From assembly GCA_014379305.1 (NCBI GenBank), contig JACMMB010000010.1, positions 1-13,667 on the forward strand: a stretch of DNA of 13,667 bases. Direction: 5' to 3'. The translations under genes were made by a program, and so were the position numbers. Source of the DNA: Akkermansiaceae bacterium (GTDB taxonomy: Bacteria > Verrucomicrobiota > Verrucomicrobiia > Verrucomicrobiales > Akkermansiaceae). Position 1 is the stretch's first letter. Every line of letters starts with the position of its first letter. The notes under the pieces were generated by a model, which did no database searches, was not told where the DNA came from, and was given only the letters and a program-made list of their open reading frames with translations. Positions 6,517 to 13,355 of this stretch are shown here, piece by piece.

Positions 6517-9172
6517 GTCATCTCCGGCCGGAAATCCCGATGCTGTCCTGCACAAGTTCAGGGAATACGAGCGCACCTTGTCTGTGTTGAACTCGCGCCG
6601 TGCCGCCGCACTCGCCGCAATCTTCATGCTGGCAGGCGGGACTTTGGATATCATCGTTTTTCCGGATTACCTGAAGCTGTTTTTCATCATCCGGATCGTC
6701 TGCAGCGTGCTGCTTATCATAATCTTCTTGGATCTACGAAAGACCGGCGGCAGACAACACATTGAATTTATCGCCGGCGGCATCGCTCTTCTGCCGATCA
6801 TCTCCATCTGCCTGATGATCTATTCCACAGGCGGAGGAAACTCAATCTATTACGCCGGATTGAATCTCGTGCTGGTTGGATTATCCCTGCTACTGAGATG
6901 GAATTTCGGGCGGTCCGTGGTCATGACAATTACGTGTGCCGTCTGCTATTTCGTCAGTGTCGCATTCTCACGAGAGACATCTGAATTCCGGATTTTATTT
7001 AACAACAGCTACTTCCTCTTTGTCACCTCGGTCTTTGTCATTCTCGGAAGTTACTATTACGAGCGCCTGCGGCTTAGCGAATTCACATTGCGCGCGGAAG
7101 TTGAGCAGTCCCGTGAAACATTACGCTCCCAATACAAACGACTGGGGGAACTCGACGAGGCTAAAACACGTTTCTTCGCCAACATCAGCCACGAGCTGCG
7201 CACTCCTCTAACCATCATGCTCGGCATCACCGAGCAACTCACCAGCTCCTTCAATTTTCATAAAGCCGATTCCGAAATTTCGGAAATGCTCAAGCTGCTC
7301 GACCAAAACGGGCTGCGGTTGATGAAACTCATCGACGACCTTTTGGATCTTGTCCGTTTCGATACAGGGCATGCGGAGCTAAGTTTCCAGCCGACCCCGA
7401 TTCAATCCCATTTCGACGGGCTCATGAAATCACTCAGGCATGTTTCCCAAAATGACAGCGTAGCACTCCTCTGGACATGCGATTCGGAAACGCCCAACGT
7501 ACTGTTAGACCGGGATAAGTTCGATAAAATCATTCTCAACCTTGTCATTAACGCTATCAAGTTCACCCCTTCCGGAGGTGTCATTGATGTGGATTTGAAA
7601 ATTTCCAACAAAAAACTCGATCTGTCGATCCAGGATACCGGAGTGGGAATCCCACCTGAGAATCTCGAACGGATCTTTGATCGTTTCTGGCAAGTTGACA
7701 CTTCGTCCACCAGAAAGTTCCAAGGTTCGGGCATCGGCCTGGCTCTAGTTCACTCCGTCACACAATCATTGGGAGGCACTGTCGGCGTCACCAGCCAGAT
7801 TGGCCGTGGGACTACCTTTAATATTTATCTTCCCATCGAATATGCACAGCATTCTGAAGACTCCGATGAAACGGTATCCACCGGCCGGGGCATCGTGGAA
7901 CTTCATCGCAAGGCGGCTTTGGCAATTCCTTCGAAATCCCGCCGATCGCCGGAAACATCCCGTGGGGCATATATTCACTCCAGCCCGAACATCGGTCCCC
8001 GCGAAAGCAGTGCAAAACCTCTGGTCCTTATCGCCGATGATGAACCGGATATTCGCAGATTCCTCGTAATGCAAATGGAGAATGTCGATGTTATCGAGGC
8101 TTCCGACGGAGCGGAAGCTTTCGAGCTTGCCAAGCTCCATCAGCCACAAATCGCCATCCTTGATCACATGATGCCTGAACTAGATGGTGTGGAAGTATGC
8201 CGCCGGATTCGGGATAACCATTCCACACGCGACTCGGCCGTCATAATCCTCACGGCCAGAGCCGATGAACAAACCAAAATGGATGCTTTGAGAGCAGGCG
8301 CCAACGACTTTCTCACAAAGCCCTTTTCAACCGCCGAACTTGGACTCAGGCTGGGCAATCAGATTCTAATGGGTCGTTTCCGTAGAGAAATGGTCGATAT
8401 CAACAAGGAACTCAATGTCGCCTTGGAGCGAATCAAAGAGAATGAAGTTCAGATGCTCCGTAACGAAAAACTCTCCGCTCTTGGCCGTATGAGCGCGGGG
8501 ATTATTCACGAAATAAATAATCCGCTCAACTATGCCAACGCCGGCCTTCACGCATTGGCCACATATACACCATTGCTTCCAGAAAATGAGCGCGCGGAGT
8601 ATGAGGATATTCTCAATGACATCCGTGAAGGAGTCGGACGGGTTTCCCAGATCGTTATCGACCTGCGTCAATTCACCAGGGACGAAAAATCGGAATCTCC
8701 CCAGATTTCCATGAATCCGGAAGAAATCCTGGAACGGTCAATCCGAATGATGAGCCACCAGCTGAGTGCGAAAATTAGCATTCACTTTGCTAAAAAAGCA
8801 TGCCCGGATATTATGGCGAATCCGAACCAACTGGTGCAGGTCTTTATCAATCTTTTCCAGAATAGCATCGATGCCATCCACGAAAAGCAGGCTAAAGATC
8901 CGGAATTCAAAGGAACAATTGATATCACCATGGTCGATGAAGGTGGTAAAGCACTCATCATTGTGAGAGACAATGGAATCGGCATTCCTCCTGAGGATGT
9001 GCGTAGAATTTTCGACCCGTTTTTCACCTCCAAGGAAATCGGCCAGGGGATGGGTCTGGGACTTTCCATCACCCACCAAATTCTTCAAAATCATAGGGTT
9101 TCAATTGATGTTGAAAGCCGGCCGGGTGATTTCACACAAATTAGCCTCCTCTTTCCCACTTCCCAATCTTGA
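6503..9172 (+). CDS. Membrane hybrid histidine kinase, PhcS-PhcR-like fusion (kinase-receiver-kinase)
   Basis: 889 residues. Six hydrophobic segments (about 34-51, 58-77, 87-106, 114-131, 137-154, 169-184) form a membrane sensor region. Kinase 1 follows: H-box FFANISHELRTPL with His230, N-box NLVINAIKF with Asn350, G-boxes DTGVGIP (378-384) and GSGIGLAL (408-415). After a linker comes a receiver domain (about 506-620) with Asp512/513, phospho-acceptor Asp554 (ILDHMMP), Thr584 and Lys606. Kinase 2 follows: H-box AGIIHEINNPLNY with His669, N-box NLFQNSIDA with Asn787, DNGIGIP (823-829) and GMGLGLS (849-855). In Ralstonia, PhcS is a membrane kinase and PhcR is a receiver joined to a kinase; here both appear in one chain. 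Expected role: sensing the fatty-ester signal and relaying phosphate to the regulator downstream. The start taken is TTG at 6503, inside the methyltransferase gene and just after an in-frame stop; a GTG at 6584 is possible. All key residues look intact. Confidence 0.88.
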   Translation: MAIAESSPAGNPDAVLHKFREYERTLSVLNSRRAAALAAIFMLAGGTLDIIVFPDYLKLFFIIRIVCSVLLIIIFLDLRKTGGRQHIEFIAGGIALLPIISICLMIYSTGGGNSIYYAGLNLVLVGLSLLLRWNFGRSVVMTITCAVCYFVSVAFSRETSEFRILFNNSYFLFVTSVFVILGSYYYERLRLSEFTLRAEVEQSRETLRSQYKRLGELDEAKTRFFANISHELRTPLTIMLGITEQLTSSFNFHKADSEISEMLKLLDQNGLRLMKLIDDLLDLVRFDTGHAELSFQPTPIQSHFDGLMKSLRHVSQNDSVALLWTCDSETPNVLLDRDKFDKIILNLVINAIKFTPSGGVIDVDLKISNKKLDLSIQDTGVGIPPENLERIFDRFWQVDTSSTRKFQGSGIGLALVHSVTQSLGGTVGVTSQIGRGTTFNIYLPIEYAQHSEDSDETVSTGRGIVELHRKAALAIPSKSRRSPETSRGAYIHSSPNIGPRESSAKPLVLIADDEPDIRRFLVMQMENVDVIEASDGAEAFELAKLHQPQIAILDHMMPELDGVEVCRRIRDNHSTRDSAVIILTARADEQTKMDALRAGANDFLTKPFSTAELGLRLGNQILMGRFRREMVDINKELNVALERIKENEVQMLRNEKLSALGRMSAGIIHEINNPLNYANAGLHALATYTPLLPENERAEYEDILNDIREGVGRVSQIVIDLRQFTRDEKSESPQISMNPEEILERSIRMMSHQLSAKISIHFAKKACPDIMANPNQLVQVFINLFQNSIDAIHEKQAKDPEFKGTIDITMVDEGGKALIIVRDNGIGIPPEDVRRIFDPFFTSKEIGQGMGLGLSITHQILQNHRVSIDVESRPGDFTQISLLFPTSQS

Positions 9173-9230
9173 CAGTAAAAAGCATGTTTTACATCTCGGG
9201 ATGTCCCGGAGACCGAATCCATTTATTATT

Positions 9231-10292
9231 ATGAATCCAAACAACGACACCTACGACTACCAGCGCCACGCCATCCTATTCGTGGATGACGAAGCGAACT
9301 CCAGGAAATACTTCAAGCGTCTCTTCGGTAGTAAGTTCTGGATACTTGAAGCCGAGGACGGGGTGCATGCTCTCGAAGTCTTCCGCGCACATGCCAACGA
9401 AATTGGAATCATTGTTACGGATCAAAGGATGCCAAACGAAACTGGCGTGGGTTTTCTCTCGAAAATCGCAGCCGACTACCCGGAAGTGATTAAAATCCTC
9501 TCCACCGCCTATGCGGATATCGATGCGGCTATCGGTTCCGTCAATCAAGGTGGAATTTTCCGCTACATCACCAAGCCCTGGGATATTCCCGAGCTGGAAA
9601 TAACTCTCCGCAGGTCAATGGAATTCTTCATCGTAAAACGTGAGCGTGATGCGCTCTTGGGAGCAAAAATGCTGGCTGTTGGAAACGTCCTGCTTGCAAA
9701 CCGACTCGCGGCATTTGCTTTCGTACCCGTATGTTCATCCATCCCTTCAGCGAATGCGGCTGAGGCAATCGCATCGTTTGTAAGGCTGGCAATATCTTCT
9801 CCAGACTTTGCCTCGGAGCCGAAGAACGTCATTTCCACCCCTGATTTGGCGAAGTTGCATTCAAGACAGGTGGATCTTGCATCCCTACTTGAAAAAGAAC
9901 TTCCCCGTGCCATTGGCCAGGGCAGTTATGATCAACGTGTCGATCATTTGGCTGGGTCTCTCAGAGCCGCTGGTGCCTCTAATGTCTCTTCAAACGATGA
10001 AAAGACCGAGCTCAAGGCGGATACCGATCCGACACCTTCCATGCTTCAGGCAATTCTTGGAAATGAATCCACCTTGGAAACATCCCGCCATGCCATGGCC
10101 ACTCTTGCGGCAATCATGTCGATCTACGATGCCGGATATACCGTGTCCCGTAAACGTGCCGCAACACTGCAGCTTTCCATCAGTCCGAGGATGATGAAAG
10201 AAACGGATTCGGAACTCACCTCGGGCTCTCTAGTCGCCAAATGGTTGATTGAGGACGAACTTTTGGTTTCCGCCGCCCTTGGAATTTTGTAA
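9231..10292 (+). CDS. PhcQ-like response regulator
   Basis: 353 residues from the ATG at 9231; an in-frame ATG at 9201 would add ten. The N-terminal receiver domain opens with YDYQRHAILFVDDEANSRKYF and has Asp19/Asp20, phospho-acceptor Asp64 (IVTDQRMP), Thr92 and Lys115 (ITKPWDIPELE). It continues into a helix EFFIVKRERDALLGAKML (131-148) that closely resembles PhcQ-type regulators. In that family, as I remember it, this helix leads into a histidine-kinase-like dimerisation segment with histidines; here the equivalent stretch (149-170) has none. The C-terminal part (about 190-353) has no clear ATP-binding motif and may be a decayed kinase-like domain, with MATLAAIMSIYDAGYTV (289-305) as its most recognisable piece. 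No DNA-binding domain is seen, so it probably acts through protein contacts. It lies 58 bases after the hybrid kinase, in the same operon. Family call is confident; the C-terminal reading is tentative. Confidence 0.82.
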   Translation: MNPNNDTYDYQRHAILFVDDEANSRKYFKRLFGSKFWILEAEDGVHALEVFRAHANEIGIIVTDQRMPNETGVGFLSKIAADYPEVIKILSTAYADIDAAIGSVNQGGIFRYITKPWDIPELEITLRRSMEFFIVKRERDALLGAKMLAVGNVLLANRLAAFAFVPVCSSIPSANAAEAIASFVRLAISSPDFASEPKNVISTPDLAKLHSRQVDLASLLEKELPRAIGQGSYDQRVDHLAGSLRAAGASNVSSNDEKTELKADTDPTPSMLQAILGNESTLETSRHAMATLAAIMSIYDAGYTVSRKRAATLQLSISPRMMKETDSELTSGSLVAKWLIEDELLVSAALGIL

Positions 10293-10327
10293 AAATTGTA
10301 AGACATGTGTGTATATTTGTAAAAAAC

Positions 10328-10356
10328 TTGATTTCTTAGTCATATTGATATATTTT
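10328..10356 (+). promoter_or_regulatory. Possible promoter of the AraC-type regulator gene
   Basis: TTGATT (10328-10333), 17 bases, then TATTTT (10351-10356), ending ten bases before the ATG at 10367. A shifted TATATT (10349-10354) with a 15-base spacer is an alternative. The surrounding 75-base gap is strongly AT-rich and shows no terminator hairpin, so read-through from the Phc-like operon remains possible as well. Confidence 0.4.
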
Positions 10357-10366
10357 GCAGCTTCTT

Positions 10367-10762
10367 ATGGTGGAGCGTTCAAAGGAAACCAAAATTATCC
10401 AATGCGATGGAATGCCGATTTACGCATATTCATCTAGCAGGCTGATTCCCCTTTACAAGGTTGCCCACGAGTGCGGCTATCGGCTGGATAAACTTTGTAG
10501 CGTCTTGGAAATATCAACGCGCCATTTCCGCCGTCTTTTTACTGACACCATTGGAGTCTGTCCAAAAAAATGGCTTAAATCCGAACGAATGGTTTACGCA
10601 AGAAATCTGCTACGTGGCGGGTACCCCATCAAAGAAGTATCCGAGCGTCTGGGCTTTGGAAATCAAAAGGAGTTCAATCGGGAATTCCGTGAATTTTATG
10701 CCATATCTCCTTCATCTTATCGCGCGCAGGAGACTGAGCGTGTCCTTGAGAAGCTGCGTTGA
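10367..10762 (+). CDS. Short AraC-type transcriptional regulator (DNA-binding domain only)
   Basis: 131 residues from the ATG at 10367; a TTG at 10355 is an alternative start. From about residue 34 the protein is a single AraC-type DNA-binding domain with two helix-turn-helix units. The first is around LDKLCSVLEISTRHFRRLF. The second, EVSERLGFGNQKEFNREFRE, is followed by the family ending YAISPSSYR. There is no ligand-binding or dimerisation domain, unlike typical AraC members of about 300 residues, so control by a small ligand is unlikely; its level or a partner protein may set its activity. It starts 74 bases after the PhcQ-like gene on the same strand. No PhcA-like LysR gene is in the window, which makes it a candidate output regulator of the signalling system (inference). 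It converges on the FadL-type gene with 28 bases between the stops. Confidence 0.85.
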   Translation: MVERSKETKIIQCDGMPIYAYSSSRLIPLYKVAHECGYRLDKLCSVLEISTRHFRRLFTDTIGVCPKKWLKSERMVYARNLLRGGYPIKEVSERLGFGNQKEFNREFREFYAISPSSYRAQETERVLEKLR

Positions 10763-10790
10763 ACATTCAATGCCTGGCCAACCTCTTGCT

Positions 10791-11972
10791 TCAGAAAGAC
10801 CAGCGGCAATTCATCATTAACCCTTGGAACCGCGACTTGTATTTGCCATCCGCGATACCGAATGGCGAACCTTCCACCACGCGATCTGAAAAGGCATACT
10901 GGTAAGCGAAGTTCCACTCCACTGATTCATATTTCCGGCCAATTCCGACATTGAGCCAATGCCGGTCGGCGTCGGAAATACCAGGGTTGAAAGTTGAGTT
11001 CGGTTGGCTATTCTCAATGTAGTTATATCCACCACTCAGGTTCCATCCATTTTCCAAGAATCGGGTGGCTCCCAAAGAGTAAATCATATTGGAGTTCCAT
11101 CTGAACGGCAGAATTGCGGGCCCGGAGGCTTTGGAAATTTTCAGATCATTGAGTTCGTCCCAATTCACCCATTCGAGATTGGCTTCGAAAACCCAATTTT
11201 CATCAGGCCTGTAAGCATAACCGATTGCAGCTGTTGCGGGTGTTAGAAAATCCAATGAAGCTTTCTCGGATCCCGGAATATATGGGACTGTTCTGGCTTT
11301 CCCTTCCAGGTTGAAATCCGCTTTGCTCCTGTAAACCAAGCCGACTGCATGCTCTTTACATGGCTCCCATCGTGCGGAAAGAGTCCAACTCAGCGCCTCA
11401 TCATCCCCCTCAAACCGAAACGAATCGGTTGCCGGAGCAAAGCTAATCCCCTGTCTGAGATTTGCATCGGCACGATGCACCCCAAAGCCTCCTCCAATTG
11501 AGAGTGTATCCGTGACTTTGTGACCTGCGACAAACCACCCGGTTAGATAATCCAATTTTGTTTCTATCGCAAGCTGGCGGAAGGGAACCTGATCATCCCA
11601 CTCGGTTGCCAAGCCGAAGGGTGTATTGAGACCGAAACCCAGAACCGTTTTTTCGCTGATGGGAAGCGCTGCGTAAATTTGCGGGATCAATGCCCATGAA
11701 GCGTTGTTCTCAAATGTCCCAAAAGGCGTGTCCGCCTCAATTCCAAGTCTAACGGAATAGATTCCCAGGGAAATTTCGCTCTCTGCCATTTGGGTCAAGC
11801 CTGCTGCATTGTAATAAACAGCCGCTGCGGTATCCGCAGTGGCGAGCCAAGCGTTTCCCCGACCGGTGGCTTCTGGTGCTTGGACGGGAATGTAGAAGCC
11901 ATTGGCAAATACAATGTTCATACTTCCAAGCCAAATAAGGGCCCAACTCAGTTTGATCATACGTTTAAACAT
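10791..11972 (-). CDS. FadL/OmpP1-type outer-membrane channel for hydrophobic compounds
   Basis: 393 residues from the ATG at 11972. The signal peptide (about 1-23, ending VFA) is followed by NGFYIPVQAPEATGRGNAW and NAAGL, matching the plug-domain start of FadL proteins (usual motif NPAG). The rest is alternating beta-strand sequence with regular Trp/Tyr girdles, ending in Phe (CRWSF) as outer-membrane barrels do. The family moves long-chain fatty acids or aromatic hydrocarbons across the outer membrane by lateral diffusion. The open frame continues upstream to 12191, but that part overlaps the EthD gene in another frame and lacks family features; the signal peptide fixes the start. It lies seven bases after the EthD-domain gene, so they are one operon. 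A role in handling a fatty-ester signal is possible but only inferred from position. Confidence 0.9.
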   Translation of the reverse strand: MFKRMIKLSWALIWLGSMNIVFANGFYIPVQAPEATGRGNAWLATADTAAAVYYNAAGLTQMAESEISLGIYSVRLGIEADTPFGTFENNASWALIPQIYAALPISEKTVLGFGLNTPFGLATEWDDQVPFRQLAIETKLDYLTGWFVAGHKVTDTLSIGGGFGVHRADANLRQGISFAPATDSFRFEGDDEALSWTLSARWEPCKEHAVGLVYRSKADFNLEGKARTVPYIPGSEKASLDFLTPATAAIGYAYRPDENWVFEANLEWVNWDELNDLKISKASGPAILPFRWNSNMIYSLGATRFLENGWNLSGGYNYIENSQPNSTFNPGISDADRHWLNVGIGRKYESVEWNFAYQYAFSDRVVEGSPFGIADGKYKSRFQGLMMNCRWSF

Positions 11973-11979
11973 CGCGTCG

Positions 11980-12354
11980 CTAAAACTCAAAGATGGTGTG
12001 TTCGATGGAAAAAAAGATTGCCGAGTTGGCGCAATCAACAAAGCGCGCCTCGTCCTCCGAAAGAATCCTGTTAGCTTCCTGTCCTTCCGGTGTTTGTAAA
12101 GGAGCCGCCAAGGCCTCCACGCTCTCCCACCACACCTCGGTAATTCCGTCATACATTTCCGTAATTCCCCGTGGCTGCTGGGCTGCCGCATTCAGCATAG
12201 GCTCGTTGATCGTGTGACTCTGCACGTAACGCTTCATTCCAAGCGTCTTCGCATGGCTTTTGACAAGCGGACCATGTTGATTGAGCCAGTAATTTTTGAA
12301 ATCATCTGAACTCAAATGAGGAAGCTTACGAACACAATAGATGCACTTTAGCAT
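11980..12354 (-). CDS. EthD-domain protein
   Basis: 124 residues. The N-terminal half carries the EthD signature: a short beta strand (CIYCVRKL), then SSDDFKNYWLNQHGPLVKSH (15-34), and later GITEVWWESVEAL (70-82). EthD proteins are small dimeric ferredoxin-like-fold proteins. The founding member is needed for ethyl tert-butyl ether breakdown, but the reaction of most members is unknown. It is the first gene of a two-gene operon with the FadL-type channel, which suggests a shared hydrophobic substrate. The ATG at 12354 is the only reasonable start; no Shine-Dalgarno is visible. Confidence 0.85.
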   Translation of the reverse strand: MLKCIYCVRKLPHLSSDDFKNYWLNQHGPLVKSHAKTLGMKRYVQSHTINEPMLNAAAQQPRGITEMYDGITEVWWESVEALAAPLQTPEGQEANRILSEDEARFVDCANSAIFFSIEHTIFEF

Positions 12355-12438
12355 GTTGTTGTTTTATCATTTTCGATTCCGACTGTCATCATCCAACTGG
12401 AAATATTGAAAGAATGGCGTTGGGAATAGTGCTTTCGC

Positions 12439-12606
12439 TTAGTAAACTGGCGCACCTTCTTCATAATCCTGTCCCCCATTTCCGCCCGCCCCTTGAATCT
12501 TACTCCGGCTCCAGTTGAATCCCGCTTTTGTATCACGCCAGATTCCAATGGAGGTATTACACGAGAACAAGCACGCAGAAATCACGACTAGGACGATTAT
12601 CTTCAT
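12439..12606 (-). CDS. Small (55-residue) predicted lipoprotein
   Basis: A short open frame read directly from the sequence: ATG at 12606, TAA at 12441-12439. It starts with a lipoprotein signal (MKIIVLVVISACLFSC, lipobox LFSC, Cys16) and continues as NTSIGIWRDTKAGFNWSRSK, a Gly-rich stretch, and an acidic end finishing GAPVY. The pattern of a lipid-anchored Cys, SIG..RD, an amphipathic segment, a glycine stretch and GAPVY recalls small entericidin-like lipoproteins that I associate with Verrucomicrobiota; this is from memory. Function unknown. It sits between the pseudopilin gene and the EthD-FadL operon, all leftward. A promoter-like sequence directly precedes it. Confidence 0.75.
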   Translation of the reverse strand: MKIIVLVVISACLFSCNTSIGIWRDTKAGFNWSRSKIQGAGGNGGQDYEEGAPVY

Positions 12607-12612
12607 CCCAAA

Positions 12613-12640
12613 ATCTTATCTGAAATGAATTGTAAATCAA
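12613..12640 (-). promoter_or_regulatory. Promoter-like sequence before the small lipoprotein, overlapping an inverted repeat
   Basis: On the minus strand TTGATT (12635-12640), a 16-base spacer and TAAGAT (12613-12618), six bases before the ATG at 12606, implying a nearly leaderless transcript. The -35 box lies inside a perfect inverted repeat AAATCAA-AC-TTGATTT (12634-12649), which could be an operator or part of a weak terminator for the pseudopilin gene; no T-run follows it. Confidence 0.4.
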
Positions 12641-12670
12641 ACTTGATTTTCAATCATTCTGAAATTGATT

Positions 12671-13273
12671 CTACCATGTCTTAACCAGTGTTTTGGTGCT
12701 GGCATTATTTCCTGCAGGCACGCCCAGACTGAATACAGCCACATTCTTGCCATTCAGGGTTTGGTTGGGTATCGGATTTCCAGGACTGACTGTGAGAGTC
12801 TCATTATAGTCCAGATTCAAAGTGACCGTATACGGGCGGAACCAAGGATCATGAAGTCCCACGATGGTATTCCCGGAGTAAAATATCCCGTCCCTGTAAT
12901 TGGCGGCATTACCTTTTGCATCCTTAACACTGAGAAAGTTGATTTTTCGAAAATTCTGGGGATCTGTCCCCGCTTCTTTTCCACTTAGTATTTCCAAAAG
13001 CCTTACTCCATTTGTTCCCTCGGTTGTAAATGCGGCGTCGGCAGTGCCGGTTCCTGTAGGATCTGGAAGTGTACTATACTCGGAATAAAATTGCTCTACT
13101 GCCGACGCAAGGCTGGTCGCAGCTGATTGAGCGGTTACTTTTTTTGCTTTCTCCATCGCGGCTCTACCTGCTGCGAAGCCTGCGGCTGCCAAAACCGCAA
13201 TGATGGCGATCACAACAAGCAATTCGATCAACGTGAAACCTTGGGTGACTTTGTGTTTGGGTGGGGTTTTCAT
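12671..13273 (-). CDS. Type II secretion/type IV pilus-like pseudopilin
   Basis: 200 residues with a type III (prepilin) signal: a short basic leader, then cleavage after Gly12 before Phe13 in QGFTLIELLVVIAII, with the conserved Glu at position 5 of the mature protein (Glu17). A hydrophobic helix of about 20 residues follows, then an amphipathic helix (AAMEKAKKVTAQSAATSLASAV is split over 34-55) and a globular GspG-like C-terminal domain with a possible ion-binding loop. A prepilin peptidase would remove the leader. No other secretion or pilus gene lies nearby; such scattered single pseudopilins are common in Verrucomicrobiota and Planctomycetota. The partner machinery is unknown. The ATG at 13273 lies 82 bases from the nadA stop. 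Confidence 0.88.
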   Translation of the reverse strand: MKTPPKHKVTQGFTLIELLVVIAIIAVLAAAGFAAGRAAMEKAKKVTAQSAATSLASAVEQFYSEYSTLPDPTGTGTADAAFTTEGTNGVRLLEILSGKEAGTDPQNFRKINFLSVKDAKGNAANYRDGIFYSGNTIVGLHDPWFRPYTVTLNLDYNETLTVSPGNPIPNQTLNGKNVAVFSLGVPAGNNASTKTLVKTW

Positions 13274-13355
13274 AGTGGTTGGAGCCTATAACGCATGGAC
13301 AACGTAATTACCTAACTTGTCTTACAACGATTGGCAAATCATTTTCAGCATCCGG

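Noticed and set aside
9036..9045. Third copy of AAATCGGCCA
   Set aside because: It lies inside the conserved kinase coding sequence (EIGQ codons) and is best explained by chance.
9175..9192. Small inverted repeat GTAAAA-AGCATG-TTTTAC between the hybrid kinase and PhcQ-like genes
   Set aside because: A 6-bp AT-rich stem without a T-run is too weak for a terminator; the genes are most likely co-transcribed.
8973..9200. Upstream extension of the PhcQ-like frame
   Set aside because: It overlaps the end of the hybrid kinase in another frame, and family likeness begins only just before the receiver domain; starts at 9231 or 9201 fit.
11973..12191. Upstream extension of the FadL-type frame
   Set aside because: It overlaps the EthD gene out of frame, is rich in Arg/Trp, and the signal peptide marks the true start at 11972.
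12348..12548. 66-codon minus-strand frame
   Set aside because: It overlaps the small lipoprotein gene in another frame and has neither signal nor family features.
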